Below, piece by piece: positions 1 through 5,347 of a DNA stretch of 5,436 bases. The stretch is from an uncultured Eubacteriaceae bacterium (GTDB lineage: Bacteria > Bacillota > Clostridia > Eubacteriales > Eubacteriaceae), in assembly GCA_947630385.1 (NCBI GenBank), contig CANRHG010000132.1, positions 1 to 5,436 of the forward strand, given 5' to 3'. The notes under the pieces were generated by a model. That model did no database searches. It was not told where the DNA came from and saw nothing but the letters and a program-made list of their open reading frames with translations. Each line of letters opens with the position of its first letter. Within the stretch, counting starts at the first letter, position 1. A program made the translations under genes and the position numbers.

Positions 1-1293
1 CAGCACGAACTGGCTCCGGTCTTTTCGACCTCCAATCAGGCCGTCGACAACAACCAGCTCATCATGGAACTGATGAAAAAAGCCGCTTTCAGGGAAGATC
101 TGTACTGCCTACTTCACGAAAAACCGTTCGAAGGTGTTAACGGATCGGGTAAACACAACAACTGGGCGATCTCGACCGATACCGGCGAAAATCTGCTAAA
201 TCCCGGAAAAGACCCGGCCAATAACCTGCAGTTTATGACTTTCCTCACGGCCGTCATCGAAGCCGTCGACCGCTATCCGGAACTCCTAAGAGTTACGGTC
301 GCCTCGGCCGGTAATGACCACCGTCTGGGCGCCAACGAAGCCCCACCGGCCATCGTCTCGGTCTTCTTGGGCCAACAGCTCGACAACGCCGTAAAAGCGA
401 TCATGTACGACAAAGACGCCGAAGTCGAAGCCGGCTCGGAATTTGACGTCGGGGTCGAATCGGTCCCGAACTTCAAAAAAGACGTCACCGACCGTAACCG
501 TACCTCACCGTTTGCCTTTACCGGGAACAAATTTGAATTCCGTATGTTGGGCTCAAACCAGTCGATCGCGGACCCGAACATCACGTTAAATACGATCATC
601 GCCGAAGTGTTGAGCGAATACAACGAAGAAATGGAAAAATTCTCGGAAGCTACCTTTGACGATGAACTGCGCGCAATGCTAAAAGACCGCCTGTTAAAGC
701 ACAAACGCATCATCTTTAACGGGGACAATTACTCGGAAGAATGGGTCAAGGAAGCCGAAAGACGGGGTCTACCGAATCTTCGGACCACACCGGACGCCCT
801 TAAAGAATACTTTACGCCGAAAAACGTCGAAGTCTTTGAAAAACACAACATTCTAACGAGCAAGGAAATGGGTGCCCGTCAGGAAGTTTACTACGAAGAC
901 TACGCCAAGACCATCAACATCGAAGCCAAGACCATGCTGTCGATGGCCTATCACGAAATTCTTCCGGCCGCTCTGTCTTACGTCAAAGACCTCTCCGAGT
1001 CGCTGACGAACAAAAAGGCCTTAGGTCTTAACCTTCACACGGGCGCGGAAGAAAAACTTCTAGAAAAGGCCAGTGAACTGTGTGAAGAAATGGTCGAACG
1101 TGCCGAAGAACTACAAAAGCTCGTCGACGAAGGACTGGCCATGGAACCCGGTTACGACCAGGCGAAATTCTATCAGGAAAAAGTCATCGAAGGCATGAAT
1201 AAGCTCAGAAAGCCGGCCGATGAGCTCGAACTGATCGTCGGTAAGAAGTACTGGCCGTACCCAACTTACGAAGACCTCCTATTTTACGTATAA
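1..1293 (+). CDS. glnN: Type III glutamine synthetase, C-terminal part (5' end outside window)
   Basis: Glutamine synthetase makes glutamine from glutamate, ammonia and ATP in the cytoplasm. The reading frame is already open at base 1, so the ATG at 64 is internal and not a start. The 430 residues seen are the C-terminal part of a protein that is about 700 residues in the GSIII family. Visible signatures, numbered from the first residue in the window: NGSGKHNNW at 47-55 (the GSIII form of the ATP/metal-binding loop), NDHRLGANEAPPA at 105-117 with the active-site Arg108 and Glu113, and RTSPFAFTGNKFEFRMLGS at 167-185, a very typical GSIII stretch. A long helical, Glu/Lys-rich tail follows, ending KYWPYPTYEDLLFYV, the usual GSIII C-terminus. 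C-ending codons (GTC, GAC, ATC, AAC) are frequent, consistent with high expression. A terminator follows directly. The family is close to certain; the symbol glnN follows common usage for GSIII. Confidence 0.95.
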   Translation, partial: QHELAPVFSTSNQAVDNNQLIMELMKKAAFREDLYCLLHEKPFEGVNGSGKHNNWAISTDTGENLLNPGKDPANNLQFMTFLTAVIEAVDRYPELLRVTVASAGNDHRLGANEAPPAIVSVFLGQQLDNAVKAIMYDKDAEVEAGSEFDVGVESVPNFKKDVTDRNRTSPFAFTGNKFEFRMLGSNQSIADPNITLNTIIAEVLSEYNEEMEKFSEATFDDELRAMLKDRLLKHKRIIFNGDNYSEEWVKEAERRGLPNLRTTPDALKEYFTPKNVEVFEKHNILTSKEMGARQEVYYEDYAKTINIEAKTMLSMAYHEILPAALSYVKDLSESLTNKKALGLNLHTGAEEKLLEKASELCEEMVERAEELQKLVDEGLAMEPGYDQAKFYQEKVIEGMNKLRKPADELELIVGKKYWPYPTYEDLLFYV

Positions 1294-1310
1294 GATATGT
1301 AGTTTTAATT

Positions 1311-1333
1311 GCCCGCACAACGCGGGTTTTTTT
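1311..1333 (+). terminator. Rho-independent terminator after glutamine synthetase
   Basis: A 5-bp GC-only stem, CCCGC (1312-1316) with GCGGG (1322-1326), encloses the loop ACAAC and is followed by seven T (1327-1333). It lies 18 bases after the glutamine synthetase stop codon. The stem is short but all G-C, and the U-tract is immediate, so it should separate this gene from the dehydrogenase downstream. Confidence 0.85.
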
Positions 1334-1344
1334 ATTGCGCTATT

Positions 1345-1374
1345 TTTCTAAAATCAAAAAAACGTTTATATGAT
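1345..1374 (+). promoter_or_regulatory. Possible promoter of the dehydrogenase gene
   Basis: TATGAT at 1369-1374 matches the -10 consensus at five of six positions and lies 47 bases before the ATG. The best -35 at normal spacing is poor (TTTCTA at 1345-1350, 18-base spacer). The gene needs its own promoter because a terminator precedes it, and this is the best candidate in the gap, but the -35 is weak. Confidence 0.3.
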
Positions 1375-1421
1375 CCCTTTTTATGGTAAGAAGAAGGTAG
1401 TTTAAAAGGTAAAGGAAAAAC

Positions 1422-2348
1422 ATGAGTATTTTTATAAACGAACCGATCAGTGAGAAAGCCATTGAGCTGATTAAAAAGAACAATAGCATCGTCGATAATT
1501 TCGACCATCCTGAACAAATCGAAGGCATTATCTTATCGTACTTAAACGTAGACGATAAGCTCATGGACAAATGCAAGAATCTAAAAGTGATCGCAAAGCA
1601 CGGCGTCGGTTGCGACTCCATCGATCTAAAAGCGGCCAAAGAGCGCGGTATCACCGTCGTTAACACGCCTAAAGCCAACATGCGCTCCGTCGCGGAGTTC
1701 ATCGTCGCGCTGATTTTAGATTGTGCTAGAAACATCACGCTGTCGAACAATAAGACAAGTAAGGGCGATTTTAGGGAAACCTCGCCCTTTTCCATGACCG
1801 GCTTTGAGCTTGCAGGTAAGACCTTAGGTCTTGTGGGGCTCGGGAACATCGCTAGAGAGGTCGCGGATATTCTTACCAAGGGCTTTAACATGAATGTTAT
1901 TGCCTACGACCCGTACGCGAATAAAGACGAACTCGCCTTAATGGGGATAAAAGTATACGACGATCTGGGCGAGATGATCGAAAACGCCGATATCGTAAAC
2001 GTGAGCGTTCCCCTAACTGAAGATACCAAGAATCTTATTTCCGGGGAAATTTTTGATCGCTTTAAAGAAGGGGCGGTCCTGATCAACGCGGCCAGGGGCG
2101 GGATCGTCAACGAAGACGATTTGTATGAAGCCTTAAGTGAGGGAAAGCTTGCGGCGGCGGCCTGTGACTGTTTTGTAAACGAGCCACCGACGAGGGAAAA
2201 TACGAAGCTATTAGAGCTCGATAACTTTATCGCCACGCCCCACATCGCGGCCGTAACAAAAGAAGCGCTCGAGCGCATGGCTATGGGAGCCGCTAGCCAG
2301 GTTCTAGAGGTTTTAGACGGGAAAGAACCGCAGTTTCGAGTAGTATAA
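1422..2348 (+). CDS. D-isomer-specific 2-hydroxyacid dehydrogenase, phosphoglycerate-dehydrogenase type
   Basis: This is a complete 308-residue NAD-dependent D-2-hydroxyacid dehydrogenase, about the usual length for a family member without a C-terminal ACT domain. Residues 1-100 and the C-terminal end form the substrate domain, with KHGVGCDSIDL at 60-69. Residues about 101-275 form the Rossmann nucleotide domain: GLGNIA at 139-144 is the dinucleotide loop, and Asp163 at the end of the next strand (AYDPY) favours NAD over NADP. The catalytic triad is present: Arg225 (INAARGGIV), Glu254 (FVNEPP) and His274 (ATPHIAA). The third glycine of GxGxxG is Ala144, an accepted variant. The start is supported by AAAGG at 1411-1415, six bases before the ATG. 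Terminators lie on both sides, so it is probably transcribed alone. 3-phosphoglycerate dehydrogenase (serine synthesis) is the closest type, but other 2-hydroxyacids cannot be excluded, so no symbol is given. Confidence 0.93.
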   Translation: MSIFINEPISEKAIELIKKNNSIVDNFDHPEQIEGIILSYLNVDDKLMDKCKNLKVIAKHGVGCDSIDLKAAKERGITVVNTPKANMRSVAEFIVALILDCARNITLSNNKTSKGDFRETSPFSMTGFELAGKTLGLVGLGNIAREVADILTKGFNMNVIAYDPYANKDELALMGIKVYDDLGEMIENADIVNVSVPLTEDTKNLISGEIFDRFKEGAVLINAARGGIVNEDDLYEALSEGKLAAAACDCFVNEPPTRENTKLLELDNFIATPHIAAVTKEALERMAMGAASQVLEVLDGKEPQFRVV

Positions 2349-2351
2349 TTT

Positions 2352-2378
2352 GGACCGTTTAAGCGCGGTCCTTTTTTT
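2352..2378 (+). terminator. Rho-independent terminator after the dehydrogenase gene
   Basis: A 6-bp stem, GGACCG (2352-2357) with CGGTCC (2366-2371), encloses an 8-base loop and is followed by seven T (2372-2378). It begins three bases after the TAA stop codon of the dehydrogenase gene. Confidence 0.9.
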
Positions 2379-2400
2379 CTAGGGAGTAGAGCTTTAGGGG

Positions 2401-2437
2401 AACTTAAAGATAACTTAAAAGTCGTCTTTTTTTAAGT
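2401..2437 (+). repeat. ACTTAAA direct and inverted repeats upstream of the lipoprotein gene
   Basis: AACTTAAA occurs at 2401-2408 and again at 2412-2419, exactly 11 bases apart, which is one helical turn. The second copy is also half of an 8-bp perfect inverted repeat: ACTTAAAA at 2413-2420 and TTTTAAGT at 2430-2437. The right arm ends at about the -35 position of the putative promoter with -10 at 2457-2462. This layout would suit a dimeric regulator or a response regulator that binds direct repeats. A weak hairpin with a T-run, acting as backup to the terminator at 2352-2378, is the alternative. The repeats are certain; the function is inferred. Confidence 0.45.
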
Positions 2438-2462
2438 AAACCTAAGCCTTGCCTTTTACAAT
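2432..2462 (+). promoter_or_regulatory. Possible promoter of the lipoprotein-transporter unit
   Basis: TACAAT at 2457-2462 matches the -10 consensus at five of six positions. The -35 is weak (TTAAGT at 2432-2437, 19-base spacer). Transcription would begin at about 2469, giving a very short leader before the ATG at 2482 with the Shine-Dalgarno site almost at the 5' end. That tight geometry lowers confidence. Confidence 0.3.
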
Positions 2463-2481
2463 GTTAGTAAGAGGTATTTTT

Positions 2482-2847
2482 ATGAAGAAATTAATCATTT
2501 TGTTTTATCTGATCCCTATTATCCTGTTTACGGGATGTTCGACGGTCAGTCATAAAGAGACGGGTCGGGTCGTCGGTGTCGACGGAGACGACCTCATGGT
2601 TCAGTTTCAGGAAGACGAGAGTATTGATTTAAACAAGGTATCGTGGAATTCTGGATTTTATACGGTACAAACGCAAGTCCAAACCATCGACGTATCGGAA
2701 AAATACGCGGAATCTTTTTATGGAGGGGAACTCGTCGACGTCACCTACGGTATATTCGGCCAGGTGACGGATGTTAAGGCTCACCCGAATACGTTGGCTG
2801 CAGCTTCGGACGCGTCCGGACTGCGGTTTTTGTTTTCAGAAAATTGA
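2482..2847 (+). CDS. Small predicted lipoprotein of unknown function
   Basis: This 121-residue protein has a classical lipoprotein signal. Lys2 and Lys3 are followed by a hydrophobic stretch (LIILFYLIPIILF) and the lipobox FTGC, giving lipid-modified Cys19 after signal peptidase II cleavage, so it should be anchored on the outer face of the cytoplasmic membrane. The mature part of about 103 residues is rich in short strand-like segments (GRVVGVDGDDLMVQF, FYTVQTQVQTIDV, VDVTYGIFGQVTDVKA), which suggests a small beta fold. It is acidic and has no recognised domain. The ATG at 2482 is chosen because AAGAGG (2469-2474) lies seven bases upstream and the signal peptide then begins properly with MKK. 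A longer reading from the TTG at 2449 would add 11 residues before the signal and lacks a ribosome site. The transporter gene begins 79 bases after its stop with no terminator between, so the two may be co-transcribed. Confidence 0.8.
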   Translation: MKKLIILFYLIPIILFTGCSTVSHKETGRVVGVDGDDLMVQFQEDESIDLNKVSWNSGFYTVQTQVQTIDVSEKYAESFYGGELVDVTYGIFGQVTDVKAHPNTLAAASDASGLRFLFSEN

Positions 2848-2870
2848 AAACGTCTACAAAAACTATGTGA

Positions 2871-2929
2871 CAGCCTAAGTGGTGCGTTTCGTTTAAAATA
2901 ATAAATGAATTAACTGGAGACTTAGGTTG
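2871..2929 (+). promoter_or_regulatory. Imperfect dyad covering the UUG start of the transporter gene
   Basis: CAGCCTAAGT at 2871-2880 can pair with ACTTAGGTTG at 2920-2929, giving ten pairs of which nine are Watson-Crick and one is G-U. The right arm contains the whole UUG start codon (2927-2929) and begins at the last base of the Shine-Dalgarno site GGAGA (2916-2920). The 39-base interval is AT-rich and includes a TAAAAT (2894-2899) that could be a -10 element. In a transcript starting upstream, pairing would bury the start codon. If transcription starts inside the interval, only a DNA-level operator role is possible. The pairing is read from sequence; a regulatory role is inference. Confidence 0.4.
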
Positions 2930-3970
2930 AAAAGATTTTTGGAAAGCCTGCCGATTCCCGTATGCGCGATCATGCTCGCGATCGTCAGTTTAGGGAATCT
3001 ATTGCGGGCGGTTTGTTCCAATTTACTGGACCTTGGAGGATTGGGCTATTTACTCCAAACTTTTTGCGGGATCGTGACTTTGATTCTACTGATCTTAATG
3101 CTGCTTAAATTTATCTTCTGCTTTAAGATGGTGGTAAAAATGGTCGAAAATCCTGAGATGGCTGCCTTATTTTCGGCTTATACGTTGACGCTCATGGTTT
3201 TTGCGGGATACCTTCCACCATACACCGGAACGTTTGTAGCCGAAGTTCTATGGTGGTTTGGCGTTCTAATGCATTACACGAACATGGTCTTGTTTACCTA
3301 TAAGTTTGTGATCGTGGATTTTAAGATGCCGGCGCTGCTACCGCCATGGTACATCGTATACGTCGGGTTTGCCCTCAGTGGGTTCAGCGCCAAAGATTTC
3401 GCTCCGCATTGGTTTGGGATTGCTGCTTTTATTGTTGGATTTATTTGTTTTTGGATCCTGTTTTTTATCTTTTTAATAAAGTATCGAAATCATCAGATTC
3501 CCAGGATGGACGAGCCTACGCTTTGTATCAACGCCGCGCTCGGTATCTGCCTGACGACTTACGTTAGAAGTTTTACCCATCCTTGGGTCATCATGATCTT
3601 TTTTCTATACTTTTCTTGCCTTTTTATCTGGATCTGGATCCTATTTCATCTGCCAAAATGGTTAAAGCTACCTTTCTATCCGACCGATTCGGCCTTTTCG
3701 TTTCCTTTTGTTGTTTCAGCAATCGCTTCCTTAGAAGCACAACAGGCTCTAAGCCAAATGGGTTTTTATATTTCCGCATGGAATACACCGATTGTTTTGC
3801 TGCAAACCCTGGTGGCCGTAGTGATGGTTTCACTTACGGTATACCGCTTCATAAAAGCCATTGCGCACTCATTAAGAATAAAAAATAAAACCGAAAGATC
3901 AAGGGCTCTCAATATGATGAATATGGCCCGGGACAGAGATGGTAAGATCAACAATGAAATATCCGAATAA
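2927..3970 (+). CDS. TDT-family (TehA/SLAC1-like) membrane transporter or channel
   Basis: This 347-residue integral membrane protein has about ten hydrophobic helices (roughly 9-30, 40-66, 78-96, 102-129, 139-155, 160-186, 196-216, 218-242, 252-275 and 281-310), the architecture of the tellurite-resistance/dicarboxylate transporter family. Typical features are the N-terminal PIPVCAIMLAIVSLGNLLR (9-27), MDEPTLCINAALGI (194-207) at the start of helix 7, and FYPTDSAFSFPFVVSAIA (250-267) at helix 9, where relatives have a WxAFTFP-like segment. Helix 9 carries the gating Phe in structurally studied relatives. The C-terminal 35 residues are charged and probably cytoplasmic. The start is UUG, supported by GGAGA at 2916-2920, six bases upstream; the next ATG would cut into helix 1. 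Members of this family move small anions or organic acids, or are annotated as tellurite resistance. The substrate here cannot be read from sequence. The downstream gene overlaps its 3' end. Confidence 0.8.
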   Translation: MKRFLESLPIPVCAIMLAIVSLGNLLRAVCSNLLDLGGLGYLLQTFCGIVTLILLILMLLKFIFCFKMVVKMVENPEMAALFSAYTLTLMVFAGYLPPYTGTFVAEVLWWFGVLMHYTNMVLFTYKFVIVDFKMPALLPPWYIVYVGFALSGFSAKDFAPHWFGIAAFIVGFICFWILFFIFLIKYRNHQIPRMDEPTLCINAALGICLTTYVRSFTHPWVIMIFFLYFSCLFIWIWILFHLPKWLKLPFYPTDSAFSFPFVVSAIASLEAQQALSQMGFYISAWNTPIVLLQTLVAVVMVSLTVYRFIKAIAHSLRIKNKTERSRALNMMNMARDRDGKINNEISE

Positions 3971-4739
3971 AGCAAGAAGACAAGAAATTTATAGTTTTTA
4001 CAACGAATTCTATCACTTACGGCAAATCCAGATCGAAAAGTTTAACGTCTTTGAAAAAAGAGGGAAAGCGTTAGGGTTTTCCCAAGAACTTTCGGATGAT
4101 TTCATGGAGGATTTTCCATTTATTCTCGATTCTTCTTATGAACTTGAAGAAGTTCTCAACCGGTTGTGGGATCCGGAAAGCCTTTCAAAACTAACCTATC
4201 AAAAGGTTTTATGTAGCGACGGATCAATCGACGACGCCGATTGGTATTATATGGCAAGAGAGCGGATCAAAGATCTGACAAGTCCTTTGATCCAAACCCC
4301 TTTTTTTGGTACCCCCAAAATTGTCACGCTCAGTTGCGTTGCTTTAGAAGAGGATAATTCGGTCTTTAAGAATTTCCAAAATCTGGCCCTATTTAACAAT
4401 GGACTGCTCTGGATCCAAAGGCAGCGTTATCCCTTGGATTTTTCGCAGCCCCTACAGGAGATAAAACAGCTTTCAGTAGAAGAGATCGTACCGGTATTTG
4501 ACGTCTTTTCGGAATGTTTTTCTCATCCAATCGTCCGCAGACAAGCCGGTCGTAGTTATTGGGCTCTCGATATGATCAACACAGACAATGTAAGTTTTAG
4601 TTGGGAAGGAAATTTTTATTCCGATCCTCCGTATCACCACATGAGCGCTTCGGAAGAAATACGAAGAATTCTTGGTATTGACGATTTATTTTTGTTTGAT
4701 GGAAAATCGAAAGACCGCCTGGAATCCATCGTCAGGTAG
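3939..4739 (+). CDS. Hypothetical soluble protein overlapping the transporter gene
   Basis: This 266-residue protein matches no family I recognise. It has no signal peptide or membrane helix, so it is probably cytoplasmic. The first 50 residues are basic and helical (KARRQEIYSFYNEFYHLRQIQIEKF). The middle is acidic and aromatic (DGSIDDADWYYMARERIKDLTSP at about 94-116), followed by strand-like segments (KIVTLSCVALEED, LALFNNGLLWIQRQRYPLDF). The end is SASEEIRRILGIDDLFLFDG plus a short charged tail. It overlaps the transporter gene by 32 bases in another frame, which points to translational coupling and a shared role. The ATG at 3939 has only a marginal ribosome site (GGA at 3931-3933). The ATG at 3954, five residues in and with a 17-base overlap, is nearly as likely. 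Codon use is more AT-rich than in the glutamine synthetase gene. No clear terminator follows. Confidence 0.75.
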   Translation: MVRSTMKYPNKARRQEIYSFYNEFYHLRQIQIEKFNVFEKRGKALGFSQELSDDFMEDFPFILDSSYELEEVLNRLWDPESLSKLTYQKVLCSDGSIDDADWYYMARERIKDLTSPLIQTPFFGTPKIVTLSCVALEEDNSVFKNFQNLALFNNGLLWIQRQRYPLDFSQPLQEIKQLSVEEIVPVFDVFSECFSHPIVRRQAGRSYWALDMINTDNVSFSWEGNFYSDPPYHHMSASEEIRRILGIDDLFLFDGKSKDRLESIVR

Positions 4740-4860
4740 GAGATTTCAATTAACTCAATTAAACCGATATAAAGTTTAGAAATATATAAAGGACACAAAA
4801 CAAGAGAATTTAATTTTTTATAGAAGTTTAAAACTTAAAAAAATTTTTAAAAATCTTAAG
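4740..4860. other. AT-rich intergenic gap before the tRNA genes
   Basis: No gene or RNA is recognised here. The stretch is very AT-rich. It contains a weak hairpin, AAGTT (4824-4828) with AACTT (4832-4836), followed by A-runs, not the T-run of a + strand terminator. The end, from about 4837, has alternating A and T tracts that lead into the tRNA promoter. The transcript of the preceding gene has no obvious stop signal before the tRNA terminator at 5094-5128. Confidence 0.5.
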
Positions 4861-4896
4861 AAAAAGCTTGCGGGATTTAAAATAAGGTGCTATAAT
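4837..4896 (+). promoter_or_regulatory. Strong promoter of the tRNA-His/tRNA-Gln operon
   Basis: TTGCGG (4868-4873) and a perfect TATAAT (4891-4896) are separated by the ideal 17 bases. TGC lies directly before the -10, giving an extended -10 motif. A and T tracts at 4837-4866, just upstream of the -35, resemble an UP element that binds the alpha subunit of RNA polymerase, as is common for stable-RNA genes. Transcription should start near 4903, about a dozen bases before the tRNA-His gene. Confidence 0.88.
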
Positions 4897-4915
4897 AAAT
4901 ACTCGCCAAACAAAT

Positions 4916-4992
4916 GGTGGAAGTAGTTCAGTTGGTAGAGCGCCAGATTGTGGATCTGGTTGTCGTGGGTTCAAGTCCCATCTTCCACCCCA
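4916..4992 (+). tRNA. tRNA-His (anticodon GTG)
   Basis: The full cloverleaf can be drawn: acceptor GTGGAAG (4917-4923) with CTTCCAC (4982-4988), anticodon stem CCAGA/TCTGG with anticodon GTG at 4950-4952, T-stem GTGGG/CCCAT with loop TTCAAGT, and encoded CCA at 4990-4992. The histidine-specific extra G at position -1 (4916) faces C73 (4989), the hallmark of bacterial tRNA-His, which confirms the identity independently of the anticodon. Confidence 0.97.
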
Positions 4993-4997
4993 TATAT

Positions 4998-5074
4998 AGG
5001 GGTATAGCCAAGTCGGTAAGGCACCAGATTTTGATTCTGGCATTGCGTAGGTTCGAGTCCTGCTACCCCTGCCA
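4998..5074 (+). tRNA. tRNA-Gln (anticodon TTG)
   Basis: Acceptor AGGGGTA (4998-5004) pairs with TACCCCT (5064-5070). Position 73 is G (5071), and CCA is encoded at 5072-5074. The D-stem is GCC/GGC; the anticodon stem CCAGA/TCTGG carries TTG at 5031-5033, reading CAA and CAG. The T-stem GTAGG/CCTGC (one G-U pair) holds the loop TTCGAGT. It begins five bases after tRNA-His and shares its promoter and terminator. The first pair is A1-U72, whereas well-known bacterial tRNA-Gln species have U1-A72 (see findings). Confidence 0.96.
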
Positions 5075-5093
5075 ATTTTATTTCGAAAATAAT

Positions 5094-5128
5094 AACGCTG
5101 ATAGTTATAAAAACTATCAGCGTTTTTT
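5094..5128 (+). terminator. Strong rho-independent terminator of the tRNA operon
   Basis: A perfect 13-bp stem, AACGCTGATAGTT (5094-5106) with AACTATCAGCGTT (5112-5124), encloses the loop ATAAA, and the T-run extends to 5128. It lies 19 bases after the CCA end of tRNA-Gln. The A-rich flank on the left could allow weaker function for transcripts from the other side. Confidence 0.95.
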
Positions 5129-5184
5129 ATATTATACGTAAAATTTCAATTTTAATTCTTAATTGGCCTTCGTACTAACTTACG

Positions 5185-5260
5185 GAAAAATTTGGAAAAT
5201 TACAAAATTTTTGGAAATTACAAAATTTCTTGGAAGGTGTTACAAAAAATTTTTGGAAAT
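5185..5260. repeat. AT-rich tandem repeat block 1 (TTGGAA / TTACAAAA units)
   Basis: Four copies of TTGGAA lie at 5192, 5211, 5230 and 5253, spaced 19, 19 and 23 bases. The first three are each followed by TTACAAAA. The link between the two elements is one or two bases in units 1 and 2 and GGTG in unit 3. A and T tracts flank each unit. No reading frame crosses the block on either strand without early stops, so it is treated as non-coding. Confidence 0.8.
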
Positions 5261-5290
5261 TTCAGACCTCTTTAAGATCACTGAAATCTC
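5256..5290. repeat. Inverted repeat between the two repeat blocks
   Basis: GAAATTTCAG (5256-5265) and CTGAAATCTC (5281-5290) are complementary at nine of ten positions around a 15-base centre. The left arm grows out of the last TTGGAA of block 1. There is no T-run directly after it, so it is not a typical + strand terminator. Its function is unknown. Confidence 0.55.
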
Positions 5291-5347
5291 GCTTGAGGTT
5301 TTTGGAACGAAGTATTTTTTTTCAACTCGATAAACTGTTAACCTACA

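Noticed and set aside
273..728. Long minus-strand open frame inside the glutamine synthetase gene
   Set aside because: It is antisense to conserved GSIII motifs and is low-complexity Ser/Thr-rich, as expected for a shadow of a gene with strong codon bias.
1340..2278. Minus-strand open frames opposite the dehydrogenase gene
   Set aside because: The + strand carries an intact enzyme with catalytic residues and its own ribosome site and terminator; the antisense frames show no recognisable protein.
42..2739. Five GTCGAC hexamers, more than expected in a window of this size
   Set aside because: They fall in coding sequence rich in GTC and GAC codons and Val-Asp pairs, so codon bias explains them.
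2866..2880. CRP/FNR-like half site TGTGA upstream of the transporter
   Set aside because: No matching TCACA half site occurs at the required spacing, and five bases alone are not significant.
2905..2913. Two-codon upstream frame ATG-AAT-TAA just before the transporter ribosome site
   Set aside because: It has no Shine-Dalgarno site, and such minimal frames arise by chance in AT-rich sequence.
3346..3888. Short frames inside the transporter gene on both strands
   Set aside because: They overlap helices of an intact ten-helix membrane protein and lack ribosome sites.
4828..5043. Minus-strand open frame across both tRNA genes, encoding a peptide containing WDLNPRQPDPQSGALPTELL
   Set aside because: This is the well-known false protein obtained by translating the antisense of tRNA genes. 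The tRNA cloverleaves explain the sequence fully.
4914..5141. Plus-strand open frame across both tRNA genes
   Set aside because: It runs through two complete tRNAs and into the terminator, and has no ribosome site; it is a by-product of tRNA sequence.
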